The notes under the pieces: generated by a model
Told to the model about the DNA's origin: nothing
What the model saw: the letters and a program-made list of their open reading frames with translations, nothing else
The model's database searches: none
Part shown: piece by piece, positions 16,511-25,490 of the stretch
Position numbering within the stretch: the stretch's first letter is position 1
Layout of the letters: each line of letters starts with the position of its first letter
Source of the DNA: Senegalia massiliensis
GTDB lineage: Bacteria > Bacillota > Clostridia > Tissierellales > SIT17
Length of the DNA stretch: 64,000 nucleotides
Assembly (NCBI RefSeq): GCF_009911265.1
Contig: NZ_QXXA01000001.1
Location: 1-64,000 of the forward strand
Reading direction: 5' to 3'
Program-made: the position numbers and the translations under genes

Positions 16511-16828
16511 AGAGATTGAAAGGCTTACAGGGATGAAGAATAGGTCAGACGGATAACGCATCAAGCATAATTAATCTCAAGAGTAAGTCTTTCATTAAAA
16601 AAGACATCTTTATGATATGCTTTAAAGTGATTGTTGTTTATATACTGAAAAGATAATACTTTATTAAAATACTATTGGGAGGCTTGGGTAATTCCTGAAT
16701 TCAAATGTCCCAAAATAAAGTTTTGTAATGAAAGGACTTATCAGACATAGGGGGATATTAATATAAGGTTAAAGGAATAAACTTAATATGAATATTTCCC
16801 TATGAAGTATATATAGTAAATAACATAT
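16511..16828. other. Intergenic region between convergent genes
   Basis: A gap of about 320 bp between the radical SAM gene and the oppositely oriented flavoprotein. A 28-codon frame starting at ATG 16470 (MDITRTRIGEKLTKEIERL) overlaps the maturase 3' end in another frame and has no ribosome site. No terminator or second precursor peptide is evident. Confidence 0.4.
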
Positions 16829-18043
16829 TTAAAAGTTATTAGACTTTAATATATTATTTACAGAATTCTTTACAGATACATATAAATTTGTTAATTCAGG
16901 CTTAGATATTAAAGAACCAATTAGACGGATATGGCTCGTATTTTGTGTTTCGTTAATATCTCGATAGAAGTTCTGTGTCAAATTATGATTATCTAGGTGT
17001 GGGAATATATACCATTGTTTAGCTGTTATTAGGTGTTTTATATGAATTCCTGATTTTTTAATATCATTGGTGATACTATCAATTAGTTCTTTTTTCACTA
17101 TTCCATAGGCATAGGCTACAAGTATTGTTCTTTTGTTTTGTCTTGTAGTATGGAAAAACTGTACTTTACCTTTTTTGCCTAGATTAGCCTTGTAATAAGT
17201 TGTTACTAAATTTTTATTGTCTACTTCATAGGCACATGTGATAAATGGGTTTGTATCAATTTTTTTCATTAATTGATTGTATAAATCGTCCTTAATAACA
17301 TCTCTTGGTAGCTTTGTAGTAATAAGTACCTTATCATAATAATCAGAACTAAAAGGAGTTTCGAGGTTTACTTTATTACCTTTCACTTCGATGTTTTCAA
17401 CTTTAATAGAATATCGGATGTCTGATATGTTCTGACTGAGTTTTTTAATAAGTTCTGAAGATCCCTTGTTGATGAATAAAAGCTTATCACCACGAATAAA
17501 AGAATATATAGTATCTAAATTAAATATCTTAAATGCATAATAAGCTTGGACATCACATATATTTCCAAATCCAAAAGATGAGAGATGTGGAGCAATCACT
17601 TGGCATATAGTATTTAAATTATGCTGTCGTAGAAAGGTACATAAAGGAATCATTAAGTCTTTATGAATATATCCATAATTTACGGTATTAAGTGATTTAG
17701 AATACTTATTAAGAATAACTTTCAGTCTAGGTAATTCATCCATTAGTAAAGTCACATCTTCTCTAGATATGTGTTCTACATTATTATAATTTTCATCAAT
17801 AAAGTTTCTATATGTAAAACGTTCAGTATAGTCCACTTTTAATTCAATTAAAAGCTCTTTAATTTGCTCACTGAAAGAGAACACAGTTCCAAGTTCAGCA
17901 TATATACCTTTACTTGATAATGTTCTACAATGACCACCTATAGATTCTTGTTTTTCATATATTGTAACCTTTATACCTTGCTTTTCCAATAAATATGCTG
18001 AAAGCATTCCGCTAAAACCTGCTCCTATAACTGCAACTTTCAT
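16829..18043 (-). CDS. FAD-dependent amine oxidase/desaturase-like oxidoreductase
   Basis: The 404-aa protein starts with a Rossmann dinucleotide fold, VAVIGAGFSGMLSAYLLE (GxGxxG at residues 7-12), then the FAD-contacting acidic strand IYEKQESIGGHCRT, as in the amine oxidase, protoporphyrinogen oxidase and carotenoid desaturase superfamily. The C-terminal FAD motif is near the last 50 residues (RLIGSLISKPELTNLYVSVK). It has no signal peptide. It lies 11 bp downstream of the transposase-derived gene on the minus strand, so the two are one operon, convergent to the radical SAM gene. Substrate unknown. A role in tailoring the neighbouring peptide is possible but unsupported beyond proximity. Confidence 0.8.
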   Translation of the reverse strand: MKVAVIGAGFSGMLSAYLLEKQGIKVTIYEKQESIGGHCRTLSSKGIYAELGTVFSFSEQIKELLIELKVDYTERFTYRNFIDENYNNVEHISREDVTLLMDELPRLKVILNKYSKSLNTVNYGYIHKDLMIPLCTFLRQHNLNTICQVIAPHLSSFGFGNICDVQAYYAFKIFNLDTIYSFIRGDKLLFINKGSSELIKKLSQNISDIRYSIKVENIEVKGNKVNLETPFSSDYYDKVLITTKLPRDVIKDDLYNQLMKKIDTNPFITCAYEVDNKNLVTTYYKANLGKKGKVQFFHTTRQNKRTILVAYAYGIVKKELIDSITNDIKKSGIHIKHLITAKQWYIFPHLDNHNLTQNFYRDINETQNTSHIRLIGSLISKPELTNLYVSVKNSVNNILKSNNF

Positions 18044-18054
18044 AAATATCCCCC

Positions 18055-19041
18055 TTAGTATTGCCTATCTATATACGCCCATAAAGGCAAGACAAGATTT
18101 GTATCCGTTAATTTATTATGGTATTCAATAGGAGAATACATATTATTATCAAACTTAACCTTATGGTTCATATTATAATTTCTAATGAATTTTTGAAATT
18201 GAATTTTCAGTTGTTCAAATGACATATCATTATAAATAAGTGGCATTAGAAAGGATATGCAACAATTAGTATATTGTTTTCTTAAATCATTGATCCTTTC
18301 TAAATCATCATTCCTCTGAAGAATATGTATATTTACATCAAATCCATTGTCTTGAATGACTTTATTAATCTTTGATTCAAAAATGTTCTTATTTTGTTTA
18401 ATTAATTTTGAATCTTGAAAAAAGCATAAATAATTAGTGTTAAAATTCAGGGTTTGTGCTACAGGTATAGCAACGGCAGATAATAAATCTTCAAAATGAC
18501 TTAAAGATATATTTTTATATAGTCTTGTACAGGATATTCTACTTTTAAAATCAAATAACGTATATTCATAAAGGTTACCTATATTTTTAAAATATCCATA
18601 ATTTGTTATCCAAAACAGCCAGCATTTTCCGCTTTCTATATCTCTTAAAGAAGGAAGGATACTAACAATTTTATTTTCCTTCTTTTTGGCAAATTTTATT
18701 CTACTTTCCTTATTGGTCAGCTGGTGCCTTTTCATGACATTAAAAACTGCTGATTCGCTTATATCATGCCCCAATTCTTCTAATAAATATTTAATCGCTT
18801 TAGGACCATATTTAGGATAGGTTTTAAAAAGTCTAATTAATACATTTTCTATTTCAGTACTTGTTTTATTGATAGGAACAAAATTTTTCTTAATATGATC
18901 TAAACCTTCGATACCTTTGGTTTCATATCTTTTTAGCCAACGATAATAAATGGTCCTTGAAATATTATATTTTCTACAAGTTACACTGATACCATTTTTT
19001 TGTCCTTCCATTATGATATTAAATTTAAGGTTTTTGTTCAT
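18055..19041 (-). CDS. Transposase-derived protein, DDE residues apparently lost
   Basis: A 328-aa protein with an N-terminal double winged helix of the IS481/IS3 kind (NIIMEGQKNGISVTCRKY, ISRTIYYRWLKRYETKGIEGL; then YPKYGPKAIKYLLEELGHDI) followed by an rve-like region (NIGNLYEYTLFDFKSRISCTRLYKN). In true IS481 transposases the core reads QIDxKY, then QTDNGxEF, then a Glu. Here the corresponding places are FWITNYG and FFQDSK, and no late Glu motif is clear, so the catalytic triad seems lost while the frame is intact. No terminal inverted repeats flank it. It has its own GGGGG ribosome site and forms an operon with the flavoprotein. A domesticated DNA-binding regulator is the likely reading. 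Confidence 0.7.
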   Translation of the reverse strand: MNKNLKFNIIMEGQKNGISVTCRKYNISRTIYYRWLKRYETKGIEGLDHIKKNFVPINKTSTEIENVLIRLFKTYPKYGPKAIKYLLEELGHDISESAVFNVMKRHQLTNKESRIKFAKKKENKIVSILPSLRDIESGKCWLFWITNYGYFKNIGNLYEYTLFDFKSRISCTRLYKNISLSHFEDLLSAVAIPVAQTLNFNTNYLCFFQDSKLIKQNKNIFESKINKVIQDNGFDVNIHILQRNDDLERINDLRKQYTNCCISFLMPLIYNDMSFEQLKIQFQKFIRNYNMNHKVKFDNNMYSPIEYHNKLTDTNLVLPLWAYIDRQY

Positions 19042-19344
19042 AATAGTCCCCCTTATTTAAGAATTAATTACTTTTACATAAAAATGAACTATTATATGTT
19101 ACCGTTTTCAATATGTTTATATTTTAACATTATTAGTATATTATTTCAATATTTAAGCTGATAATTATTCAGAAAAATAAGAAAATTATATTTTGATTAT
19201 AAAAAAGTTACTTTAGGTTACTGTTAACAATTTTCTCGTACTAATATGTCTAGGACAATCTGATTATTTAGGGGATGTTGTAATCCTTAGATTGTAAACA
19301 TATTGATAAAGTAAATGTTAAAAAAATTCTTAAAAAAACCACTA
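19042..19344. other. Divergent intergenic region
   Basis: Promoter-bearing region between the transposase-derived gene (minus) and hypB (plus). It contains TTAC-rich motifs (GTTACTTTAGGTTACTGTTAAC near 19205, and TGTTACCG near 19097) that might be binding sites. No gene was seen. Confidence 0.4.
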
Positions 19345-19373
19345 TTGTTTATCATTTATTGTCTTGTTATAAT
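19345..19373 (+). promoter_or_regulatory. Promoter of the hypB operon
   Basis: TTGTTT (19345-19350), 17 bases, then an extended -10 TGTTATAAT (TATAAT at 19368-19373), 30 bases before the hypB ATG. Confidence 0.6.
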
Positions 19374-19403
19374 TAGGATAAAATAAACCTTTGGGGGTCT
19401 AAA

Positions 19404-20102
19404 ATGAATGAATTAAAAGTCTTTACTATCAAGAAAAACATCTATGAAGATAATGCTAAAGTTGCTGAAACCACAAGAAATGAATTAAAGAAAAAAGGTA
19501 CATATCTAATTAATATTATGTCATCACCAGGCAGTGGGAAGACAGCCACTCTTGTAAGTACTATCAAAGCACTAAAAGATGAAATGAAAATAGGTGTAAT
19601 GGAAGCTGATGTGGATTCTGATGTGGATGCTAAAACTGTTCAAGAGGCAGGAGCAAAGGCTATTCAATTGCATACGGGCGGGATGTGCCATTTAGACGCT
19701 ACTATGACAAAGCAAGGTATTGATGAATTAGGTGTAGAAGAATTGGATTTGGTTTTCTTGGAGAACATAGGCAATTTAATATGCCCTGCAGGCTATGATA
19801 CAGGAGCAATGAAAAACGTAGCCATATTAAGTGTTCCTGAAGGGGATGATAAACCTTTAAAATATCCCAAAATCTTTGGAAAAGTAGAGGTACTCATTGT
19901 CAATAAGATTGATGCAATTGAACATTTTGACTTTAGTATGAATTTACTTGAACGAAGAGTAAGAAAGTTAAATAAAGATATTGTTATATTTCCCATATCT
20001 GCTAAAACTGGGGAGGGTGTAGAAGAATGGGCAAATTGGATTAGAGAACTAAAAGTAGGGGGATATAACATTGAAAAAAAAGCTAACAAAAACAAACTTT
20101 AA
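19404..20102 (+). CDS. hypB: Nickel-insertion GTPase HypB
   Basis: The 232-aa SIMIBI GTPase has the P-loop SPGSGKT (41-47), then VMEADVDSDVDA, the metal-site motif HTGGMCHLDA (Cys and His near residues 92-95), the switch LVFLENIGNLICP and the NKID guanine-specificity motif. It delivers nickel to [NiFe]-hydrogenase or a related Ni enzyme together with HypA. It lacks the N-terminal His-rich nickel store seen in some HypB proteins. The 3' end overlaps the next gene by 32 bases, so translation is coupled. No hydrogenase structural gene is in the window. Confidence 0.93.
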   Translation: MNELKVFTIKKNIYEDNAKVAETTRNELKKKGTYLINIMSSPGSGKTATLVSTIKALKDEMKIGVMEADVDSDVDAKTVQEAGAKAIQLHTGGMCHLDATMTKQGIDELGVEELDLVFLENIGNLICPAGYDTGAMKNVAILSVPEGDDKPLKYPKIFGKVEVLIVNKIDAIEHFDFSMNLLERRVRKLNKDIVIFPISAKTGEGVEEWANWIRELKVGGYNIEKKANKNKL

Positions 20103-22845
20103 TAAGTCAGAAAGATTTAATTTTGCTTTAACATGGGGAGATGTAGATGGCAGAGATTATAGACCGGAAATAGTTGATCTTGCAAATAAAATTGGTAGAA
20201 CAAAGGCAGGGACAGGGAGAGAGGCAATTCCATTTGGTCCTGAATACTATGCGCTTGCTCCAATACTTGATGAGTATCAAGTGAAAATAGCCATGCAACT
20301 ACAATTTCGTAAAAAACTTAGTGCAAAGGATATTGCAAAAGGATCGGGAGAGTCCTATGAAAAGGTAAAAAAAACATTAGACTATATCGCTTGGGCTGGA
20401 GTTGCTTTTGTTAATACAATTGATGGCGTGGATATGTATTGGCAAGATATATTTGTTCCGGGACACTTGGAAATGATTAATAACAACAAAGAATTGGTTG
20501 CAAAACATCCTGAAATTGCAGAGGCCTTTTATTATTTTGGTAGCAAAAAAGGACCTATGGCAGCAGGTATTATGCCTGTTGGTGGTGGACCAATGCGTGT
20601 ATTACCTATTGAGAGATCTATCGACGGAAATTCAAGAAGAGCATCCTATGAAGAACTATCAAAATACTTAAATGAAGCAGAAGTGTTTTCAGTGTCAGAT
20701 TGTTCTTGTAGAACATCCCGTGAGGCAATGGAAGAAGGTTGTGGACATCTAAAAGAAGATATGTGCATTCAATTAGACCACGCGGCGGAGTACTACATAA
20801 AAACAGGACGTGGACGAGAAATAACAAGAAAAGAAGCTTTTGAAATTATCAAAAGAGCAGAAGACAACGGATTAATGCACTCTATTCCAAACTTAGACGG
20901 ACTGGGACACACTCATGCTATTTGTAATTGCTGTGGATGTGGTTGTTATGCTATGAGACTTGCCAATGAATATGTGAATAATGATATTGTACGATCTAAT
21001 TACAAATCCATCGTAGATGAATCCAAATGTGTTGCCTGTGGTGAATGTGTAGATGTTTGTCCCACAAATGCCTTAAGATTAGGACAAAAATTGTGCTCCA
21101 AGGAACCAATCGATGAAAGAATGGTTAAAGAGGTACCAAGAAATACAGAGTGGACAGAAGATAAATGGAATAGTGATTATAGGACCAATAGAAAAAATAC
21201 TTTAGATTCCGGGACATCACCTTGTATTACAAATTGTCCAGCACACATACCTGTCCAAGGTTATGTTAAATTAGCTTCACAAGGTAGATATACTGAGGCT
21301 TTGGAATTGATTAAGAAGCATAATCCCCTTCCTGCAGTTTGCGGACGAGTTTGTCCAAGGTTATGTGAGGAGGACTGTACACGTGGTGATATTGATGAAG
21401 CTGTAGCCGTTGATGATATTAAGAAGTTTATTGCAGAGCAGGATTTAAATAAAGGTATTCGCTACATACCAAGAAAAAGACATGATTATAGTGATAAGAA
21501 GATTGCAATTATTGGAGGAGGCCCTTCAGGATTAACGTGCGCTTATGATTTATCTATCGACGGTTACGATGTAACAGTATTTGAAAAAGAAAATAAACTA
21601 GGTGGAATGTTAGCCTTTGGCATACCATCATACAGGTTGGAAAAAGATGTAATAGAAGCAGAGATTGATGTACTAGGAGATATGGGGGTTAAGTTTAAAA
21701 CTGGTGTTGAAGTTGGAAAAGATGTTTCAATTCAAGAACTTAGAGGTAAAGGTTTCAATGCGTTTTATATTGCCATTGGAGCTCAATCAGGGAAAAAAAT
21801 AGGTTTAGAAGGAGAAGATGCTAGAGAAGTATTAAGTGGAGTAGATTTTTTAAGAATGACCAATCTAGGAGATAAAACTAATGTAGGAGGTAAAGTCGTT
21901 GTTATTGGTGGAGGCAATGTTGCTATTGATGTTGCGAGATCTGCAATAAGACTAGATGGGGTTAAGCAAACAGATATCTTTTCCATAGAAGCAAGAGAAA
22001 ATATGCCAGCCCACAATGAAGAAGTAGAAGAAGCCTTAGAAGAAGAGATTAAGATTAACAATTCTTGGGGACCAACAAGGATTATCACAGAAAATGGTAA
22101 AGTCACTGGTATTGAATTCAAACGTTGTCTTTCAGTATTTGATGAAAATGGCAAGTTCAATCCACAGTTTGATGAAGCAGATAGAAAAATTACTGAATGT
22201 GACTATGTCTTATTATCAGTAGGTCAAACCTTCAATTATGGAAATCTATTAGAAGGAGAAGGGGTAAGATTAACCAATAGAAATACTATTGAAGTTGATC
22301 AGGTAACACTTCAAACTTCAAAAGTAGATATTTTTGCAGGTGGAGATGTTGCTAGTGGCCCAAGATTTGCAATTGACTCAATAGCGGCAGGTAAGGAGGC
22401 TGCAGTTTCTATTCATAGATTTGTACAGAGAGGTCAATCATTAGTATTTGGTAGAGATACACATTCCTATAAGGTTTTTGACAAAGAAAATCTGGATGAT
22501 GTTATTGGATATGATGGCACTGAGAGACAAAGAACTCAACATGTTGATGGTAAAGTTTCAAAAACCACTTTTAAAGATTTAAGAGGTATCTTGACTGAAG
22601 AACAGATTAAAAAGGAAACTGCAAGATGTCTAGGATGCGGTGCCACAAAAGTAGATGAATATTTATGTGTTGGATGTGGAGCATGTACACTAAAGTGTAA
22701 ATTTGATGCAATCAAACTTGAGAAAGTTCATGATGTGAAAGGTTATGAAATTGAAGACTTACCAAAAGCAGTTTTAAAAAAAGTAGTTGCTAGAAAGGTC
22801 AAAATTACTGCAAATAAAATTAATCCTTTTGCAAAGAAGAGATAG
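20071..22845 (+). CDS. Fe-S flavin NAD(P)H oxidoreductase (GltD/NfnB-like) with winged-helix N-terminus
   Basis: A 924-aa multidomain protein. Residues about 1-110 are helical (GPEYYALAPILDEYQVKIAM, winged-helix-like). A Cys-rich region at about 210-310 follows (VSDCSCRTSRE, ICNCCGCGCYAM), then a ferredoxin motif CVACGECVDVCPTNAL (about 325-345). Next comes a GltD-type N-terminal Fe-S domain (CITNCPAHIPVQGY, CGRVCPRLCEEDC), then two Rossmann folds (IIGGGPSGL about 475; VIGGGNVAIDVA about 610), an FAD-binding end (IFAGGDVASGP) and a last ferredoxin-like cluster (CLGCGATKVDEYLCVGCGACTLKC). It should pass electrons between NAD(P)H and ferredoxin-like partners. The start is TTG at 20071 behind AGGGGG, inside hypB. 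It is encoded between hypB and hypA, suggesting a nickel- or hydrogenase-linked role. Confidence 0.85.
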   Translation: MKKKLTKTNFNKSERFNFALTWGDVDGRDYRPEIVDLANKIGRTKAGTGREAIPFGPEYYALAPILDEYQVKIAMQLQFRKKLSAKDIAKGSGESYEKVKKTLDYIAWAGVAFVNTIDGVDMYWQDIFVPGHLEMINNNKELVAKHPEIAEAFYYFGSKKGPMAAGIMPVGGGPMRVLPIERSIDGNSRRASYEELSKYLNEAEVFSVSDCSCRTSREAMEEGCGHLKEDMCIQLDHAAEYYIKTGRGREITRKEAFEIIKRAEDNGLMHSIPNLDGLGHTHAICNCCGCGCYAMRLANEYVNNDIVRSNYKSIVDESKCVACGECVDVCPTNALRLGQKLCSKEPIDERMVKEVPRNTEWTEDKWNSDYRTNRKNTLDSGTSPCITNCPAHIPVQGYVKLASQGRYTEALELIKKHNPLPAVCGRVCPRLCEEDCTRGDIDEAVAVDDIKKFIAEQDLNKGIRYIPRKRHDYSDKKIAIIGGGPSGLTCAYDLSIDGYDVTVFEKENKLGGMLAFGIPSYRLEKDVIEAEIDVLGDMGVKFKTGVEVGKDVSIQELRGKGFNAFYIAIGAQSGKKIGLEGEDAREVLSGVDFLRMTNLGDKTNVGGKVVVIGGGNVAIDVARSAIRLDGVKQTDIFSIEARENMPAHNEEVEEALEEEIKINNSWGPTRIITENGKVTGIEFKRCLSVFDENGKFNPQFDEADRKITECDYVLLSVGQTFNYGNLLEGEGVRLTNRNTIEVDQVTLQTSKVDIFAGGDVASGPRFAIDSIAAGKEAAVSIHRFVQRGQSLVFGRDTHSYKVFDKENLDDVIGYDGTERQRTQHVDGKVSKTTFKDLRGILTEEQIKKETARCLGCGATKVDEYLCVGCGACTLKCKFDAIKLEKVHDVKGYEIEDLPKAVLKKVVARKVKITANKINPFAKKR

Positions 22846-22876
22846 AATTGATATATGAAAATTGAGGTGAAGTTTC

Positions 22877-23218
22877 ATGCATGAACTAGGTATAGTTTAC
22901 GAAGTCATTAATATTGTAGATGGATTTGCAAAGGAGAATAATCTAACAACAGTAGATAAAATTGTATTGGAGGTTGGACAATTATCCCAGGCAATTCCAA
23001 GATTTATTGAAGAGTGTTATCCTGCGGCTGTAAATGAAACAGCATATGAAGACACAAAGTTGGAGATCATTGTACTTCCTGCCAATGGAAAATGTAAAGT
23101 TTGCAATGAGGTTTATAATATTATTGACTATAGAAAAGTTTGTCCTAAGTGTCATGGGGAAGAATATTATTTAATTTCAGGACAAGAATTTAATATTAAA
23201 GAAGTTGTAGCATGTTAA
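22877..23218 (+). CDS. hypA: Nickel metallochaperone HypA
   Basis: 113 residues beginning MHELGIV, where His2 and Glu3 bind nickel, and with a zinc site formed by C73, C76, C89 and C92 (GKCKVC, VCPKC). Length and motifs fit HypA/HybF. It hands nickel to the hydrogenase precursor with HypB. It lies in the same operon as hypB but is separated from it by the large oxidoreductase, an unusual order. The ribosome site is GAGGTGA. Confidence 0.93.
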   Translation: MHELGIVYEVINIVDGFAKENNLTTVDKIVLEVGQLSQAIPRFIEECYPAAVNETAYEDTKLEIIVLPANGKCKVCNEVYNIIDYRKVCPKCHGEEYYLISGQEFNIKEVVAC

Positions 23219-23254
23219 AAAAACATAGAGATATTATAAGGGGGAGAAATTATA

Positions 23255-24181
23255 ATGGGTTTATTGTTTGAAGGTTTAACAGTTGGCAGTCTAATCACAC
23301 TAATTTTATTTGTAGCAGCATTGTTAGGCATAAATGAGATTACAAGAAAATCAAAAGATTTATCCATAGTCTTTTACTGTGCCTTACCTGTGGTACTAGC
23401 GATATTAGTATTTATGGGTGTATTAGGCTCACCTACAGGGAAAACGTGGTTCGGTTGGGTTAAAGTAGTTTCTGCGTTGATAGGTGTTTACGGATTTTTA
23501 TTAATCCGATTCACTAAATTAGGTGAAAAGAAATTTGCAGCTATATTTCCTGTAACCATTTTATCTTTAAATATTGCAGAGGCAGTTTATAGAGAATTTG
23601 AAGTATTTGCTACTTTTAAGGAATTGCAAATAGATCCAGGAGGTATAGTTGTTCTAGGTGGAATCTGGAATATATTTAATGGGATAGCAGGAATTCTATG
23701 CATTGTGACATTAACTGGATTTGCTGGTATAAAAGTATCCAAAGATAGGTCAAGAGACATGATTTGGCCAGATATGACATGGATGTACATCATCGGCTAT
23801 ACATTATGGAATTTTGCATATGTTTACAATTGTATTTCAACAAGATCAATGTATGCTGGATTCGGTATCCTATTAGCTGCACTCATTGCAGAATTTTTAT
23901 TCAAAAGAGGCGCATGGCTTCAGCATAGGGCACAAATATTATCCTTGTATGCTATGTTTTCTCTATCTGTAGATTTTCAGAAAAGTCAGTACTTTCAAGT
24001 GTTTCCTACCTATAGCGCAAGTGTACTGATGACAATTAGTATTATATCTTTGATATTTAATGTTGGAGTATTTGCTTATATGGTTTACACCATTATTAAG
24101 AAAAAGAAAAACCCATTAAAAGAAGATATTTATACAGATACAGATTATTATAAGAAAAATATTTTGGCTAATAATCTTTAA
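23255..24181 (+). CDS. Multi-spanning membrane protein, DUF5692-like
   Basis: The 308-aa protein has about nine hydrophobic segments across its length and a basic C-terminal tail. Conserved-looking polar motifs lie between helices: SKDRSRDMIWPDMTWMYII, LWNFAYVYNCIS, and KRGAWLQHRAQILSLYAMF. These match my memory of the DUF5692 family, of unknown function. It is the last gene of the hypB operon (37 bp after hypA, ribosome site GGGGGAG) and could be a membrane partner of the Fe-S flavoprotein or a transporter. A terminator follows at 24271. Confidence 0.7.
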   Translation: MGLLFEGLTVGSLITLILFVAALLGINEITRKSKDLSIVFYCALPVVLAILVFMGVLGSPTGKTWFGWVKVVSALIGVYGFLLIRFTKLGEKKFAAIFPVTILSLNIAEAVYREFEVFATFKELQIDPGGIVVLGGIWNIFNGIAGILCIVTLTGFAGIKVSKDRSRDMIWPDMTWMYIIGYTLWNFAYVYNCISTRSMYAGFGILLAALIAEFLFKRGAWLQHRAQILSLYAMFSLSVDFQKSQYFQVFPTYSASVLMTISIISLIFNVGVFAYMVYTIIKKKKNPLKEDIYTDTDYYKKNILANNL

Positions 24182-24270
24182 GTAGTAATCCTTTATAATT
24201 TATTATCTAATGAAATAAACTTAAAACATCTGTTTAGATAATGACCTTGCTAACTAAATAGGAACCTATT

Positions 24271-24316
24271 AATACCAAGGCTTAGAGCCATTATGCTCTA
24301 GGTTTTGGTATTTTAA
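24271..24316 (+). terminator. Terminator of the hypB operon
   Basis: AATACCAA (24271) pairs with TTGGTATT near 24305, with an inner AGAGC/GCTCT stem, followed by TTTTAAG. It lies 90 bp past the last gene. Confidence 0.65.
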
Positions 24317-24329
24317 GTTTAATTTTAAT

Positions 24330-24470
24330 TCATTCTTTTCTTCATTTCTAGTATCTTTAACCTATTTATTCACAGTTGATCTAGAAAGTCTATATTTTTT
24401 ATGCATGATTGACCTTCAGTTTTCTTTTATTTATTATATAATGTTCCAGTTTTTATTGTATAATTAAGCA
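24330..24470 (-). pseudogene. IS3-type OrfA helix-turn-helix relic
   Basis: On the minus strand a short frame reads MHKKYRLSRSTVNK-stop-V, the recognition helix of IS3-type OrfA proteins (normally YGLSRSTVNKWV). The Trp codon has become TAG. The rest is unreadable. Confidence 0.45.
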
Positions 24471-24699
24471 TAATCTATCCAGAGTATTATGAATTTTAGT
24501 ATGGTTTTTCTGTCAAAATATACGTTGAAAGTGTTGTATTACTAAAAAATCTGTTTAATATTTCTGGTGTAAGTTATTTTAAATCAAATATACTGATTTT
24601 TAGATCTTTTTGATTTTAAAGCTTCGATTTCTTTAGAATATGATTTTAATTTTTTTCAATCTTTTCTTCTGTTTATTCAGTAGATTATCTAAGTTATTA

Positions 24700-24915
24700 A
24701 GAAATTTCTTGTTTTTTAAGTTTGATATGTTTGTTATATATTTCAAACATATAACTCTTTCCATTCTTTTTAAAGTGCATACTATGACCACAAGCACAGA
24801 AAAGTAAATGTATCTGTGCTTGTGGTCTAATTTTCTTACGAGATTTAATTAGCTGTTGAACATCTTCAAAATATTCATTTGAAATAATCTTTTTGTGTAT
24901 TTTTTTAACCCAATA
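24700..24915 (-). pseudogene. Serine site-specific recombinase relic
   Basis: The minus strand keeps the recombinase linker and zinc-ribbon region of large serine recombinases: IHKKIISNEYFEDVQQLIKS, RKK, then CACGHSMHFKKNGKSYMF, then a stop and a lysine-rich coiled-coil-like tail in shifted frames. The catalytic resolvase domain is absent. It probably excised or integrated an element now lost. Confidence 0.6.
24786..24827. repeat. 15-bp perfect inverted repeat
   Basis: GACCACAAGCACAGA (24786-24800) and its exact complement (24813-24827) flank a 12-base spacer inside the recombinase relic. One arm encodes the zinc-ribbon Cys region, the other seems to be an inverted copy of it. Confidence 0.7.
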
Positions 24916-25316
24916 TAATCATTAGTTTTTTTATTTCTCAATTTAATTATAATTGCTAAATTGAATAGAAATCTATATGTTAGATTATATCTTAATGGAT
25001 TAATGTACTTAAAACAAAATGAAAATGAAAAAGCATATAAACCTGCTACAGGTACTGTTTTAAAAAATCAGATTTTATTTGTGAAATACAGAAGGATTTA
25101 ATATCTGATGAATTGATTTTAAAAAAGGGACTGAACTATAAAAAGTAATGAGATTTAAATTAGTATCTTTAATTAATCTAAATATAGATAAATTTTTTTA
25201 GTTAATAGTTGAATTAATTTTATACAGTAAGTACAATGTAATAAAGTATTTAATATTAATATTTTAATATAACTTGTAATTATGAATTATTAATAGATAA
25301 ATGGAGGGAAAAACAA
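24916..25316. other. Intergenic region without visible gene
   Basis: About 400 bp of AT-rich DNA with short frames only (one reads YLKQNENEKAYKPATGT, origin unknown). Probably further debris of the recombinase-bearing element plus the promoter of the next small ORF. Confidence 0.4.
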
Positions 25317-25418
25317 ATGAATTATATGATAAAATATACTGCCTACTTTGGCTCTGTGCAAAGATTACACAGAATAAATAGAACAATGATTTGTTCAGGG
25401 CCTAATTTAGTAGATTAA
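25317..25418 (+). CDS. Possible small peptide (33 aa)
   Basis: A short ORF with a good ribosome site (GGAGGG at 25303, about 9 bases before ATG). The peptide starts MNYMIKYTAYFGSVQR, with one Cys and a CSGPNLVD end. It is not recognisable. It could be a leader peptide, a toxin-like peptide or chance. No downstream gene follows closely (the next start is 73 bp away), so a leader role for the CD3324-like gene is possible. Confidence 0.3.
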   Translation: MNYMIKYTAYFGSVQRLHRINRTMICSGPNLVD

Positions 25419-25490
25419 TTTAGGTAATGTTATTTTGTGTGCTCTTTGCTTTATTATCTAGGAATATCAAAGTAGATGGGAGCAAAAGAT

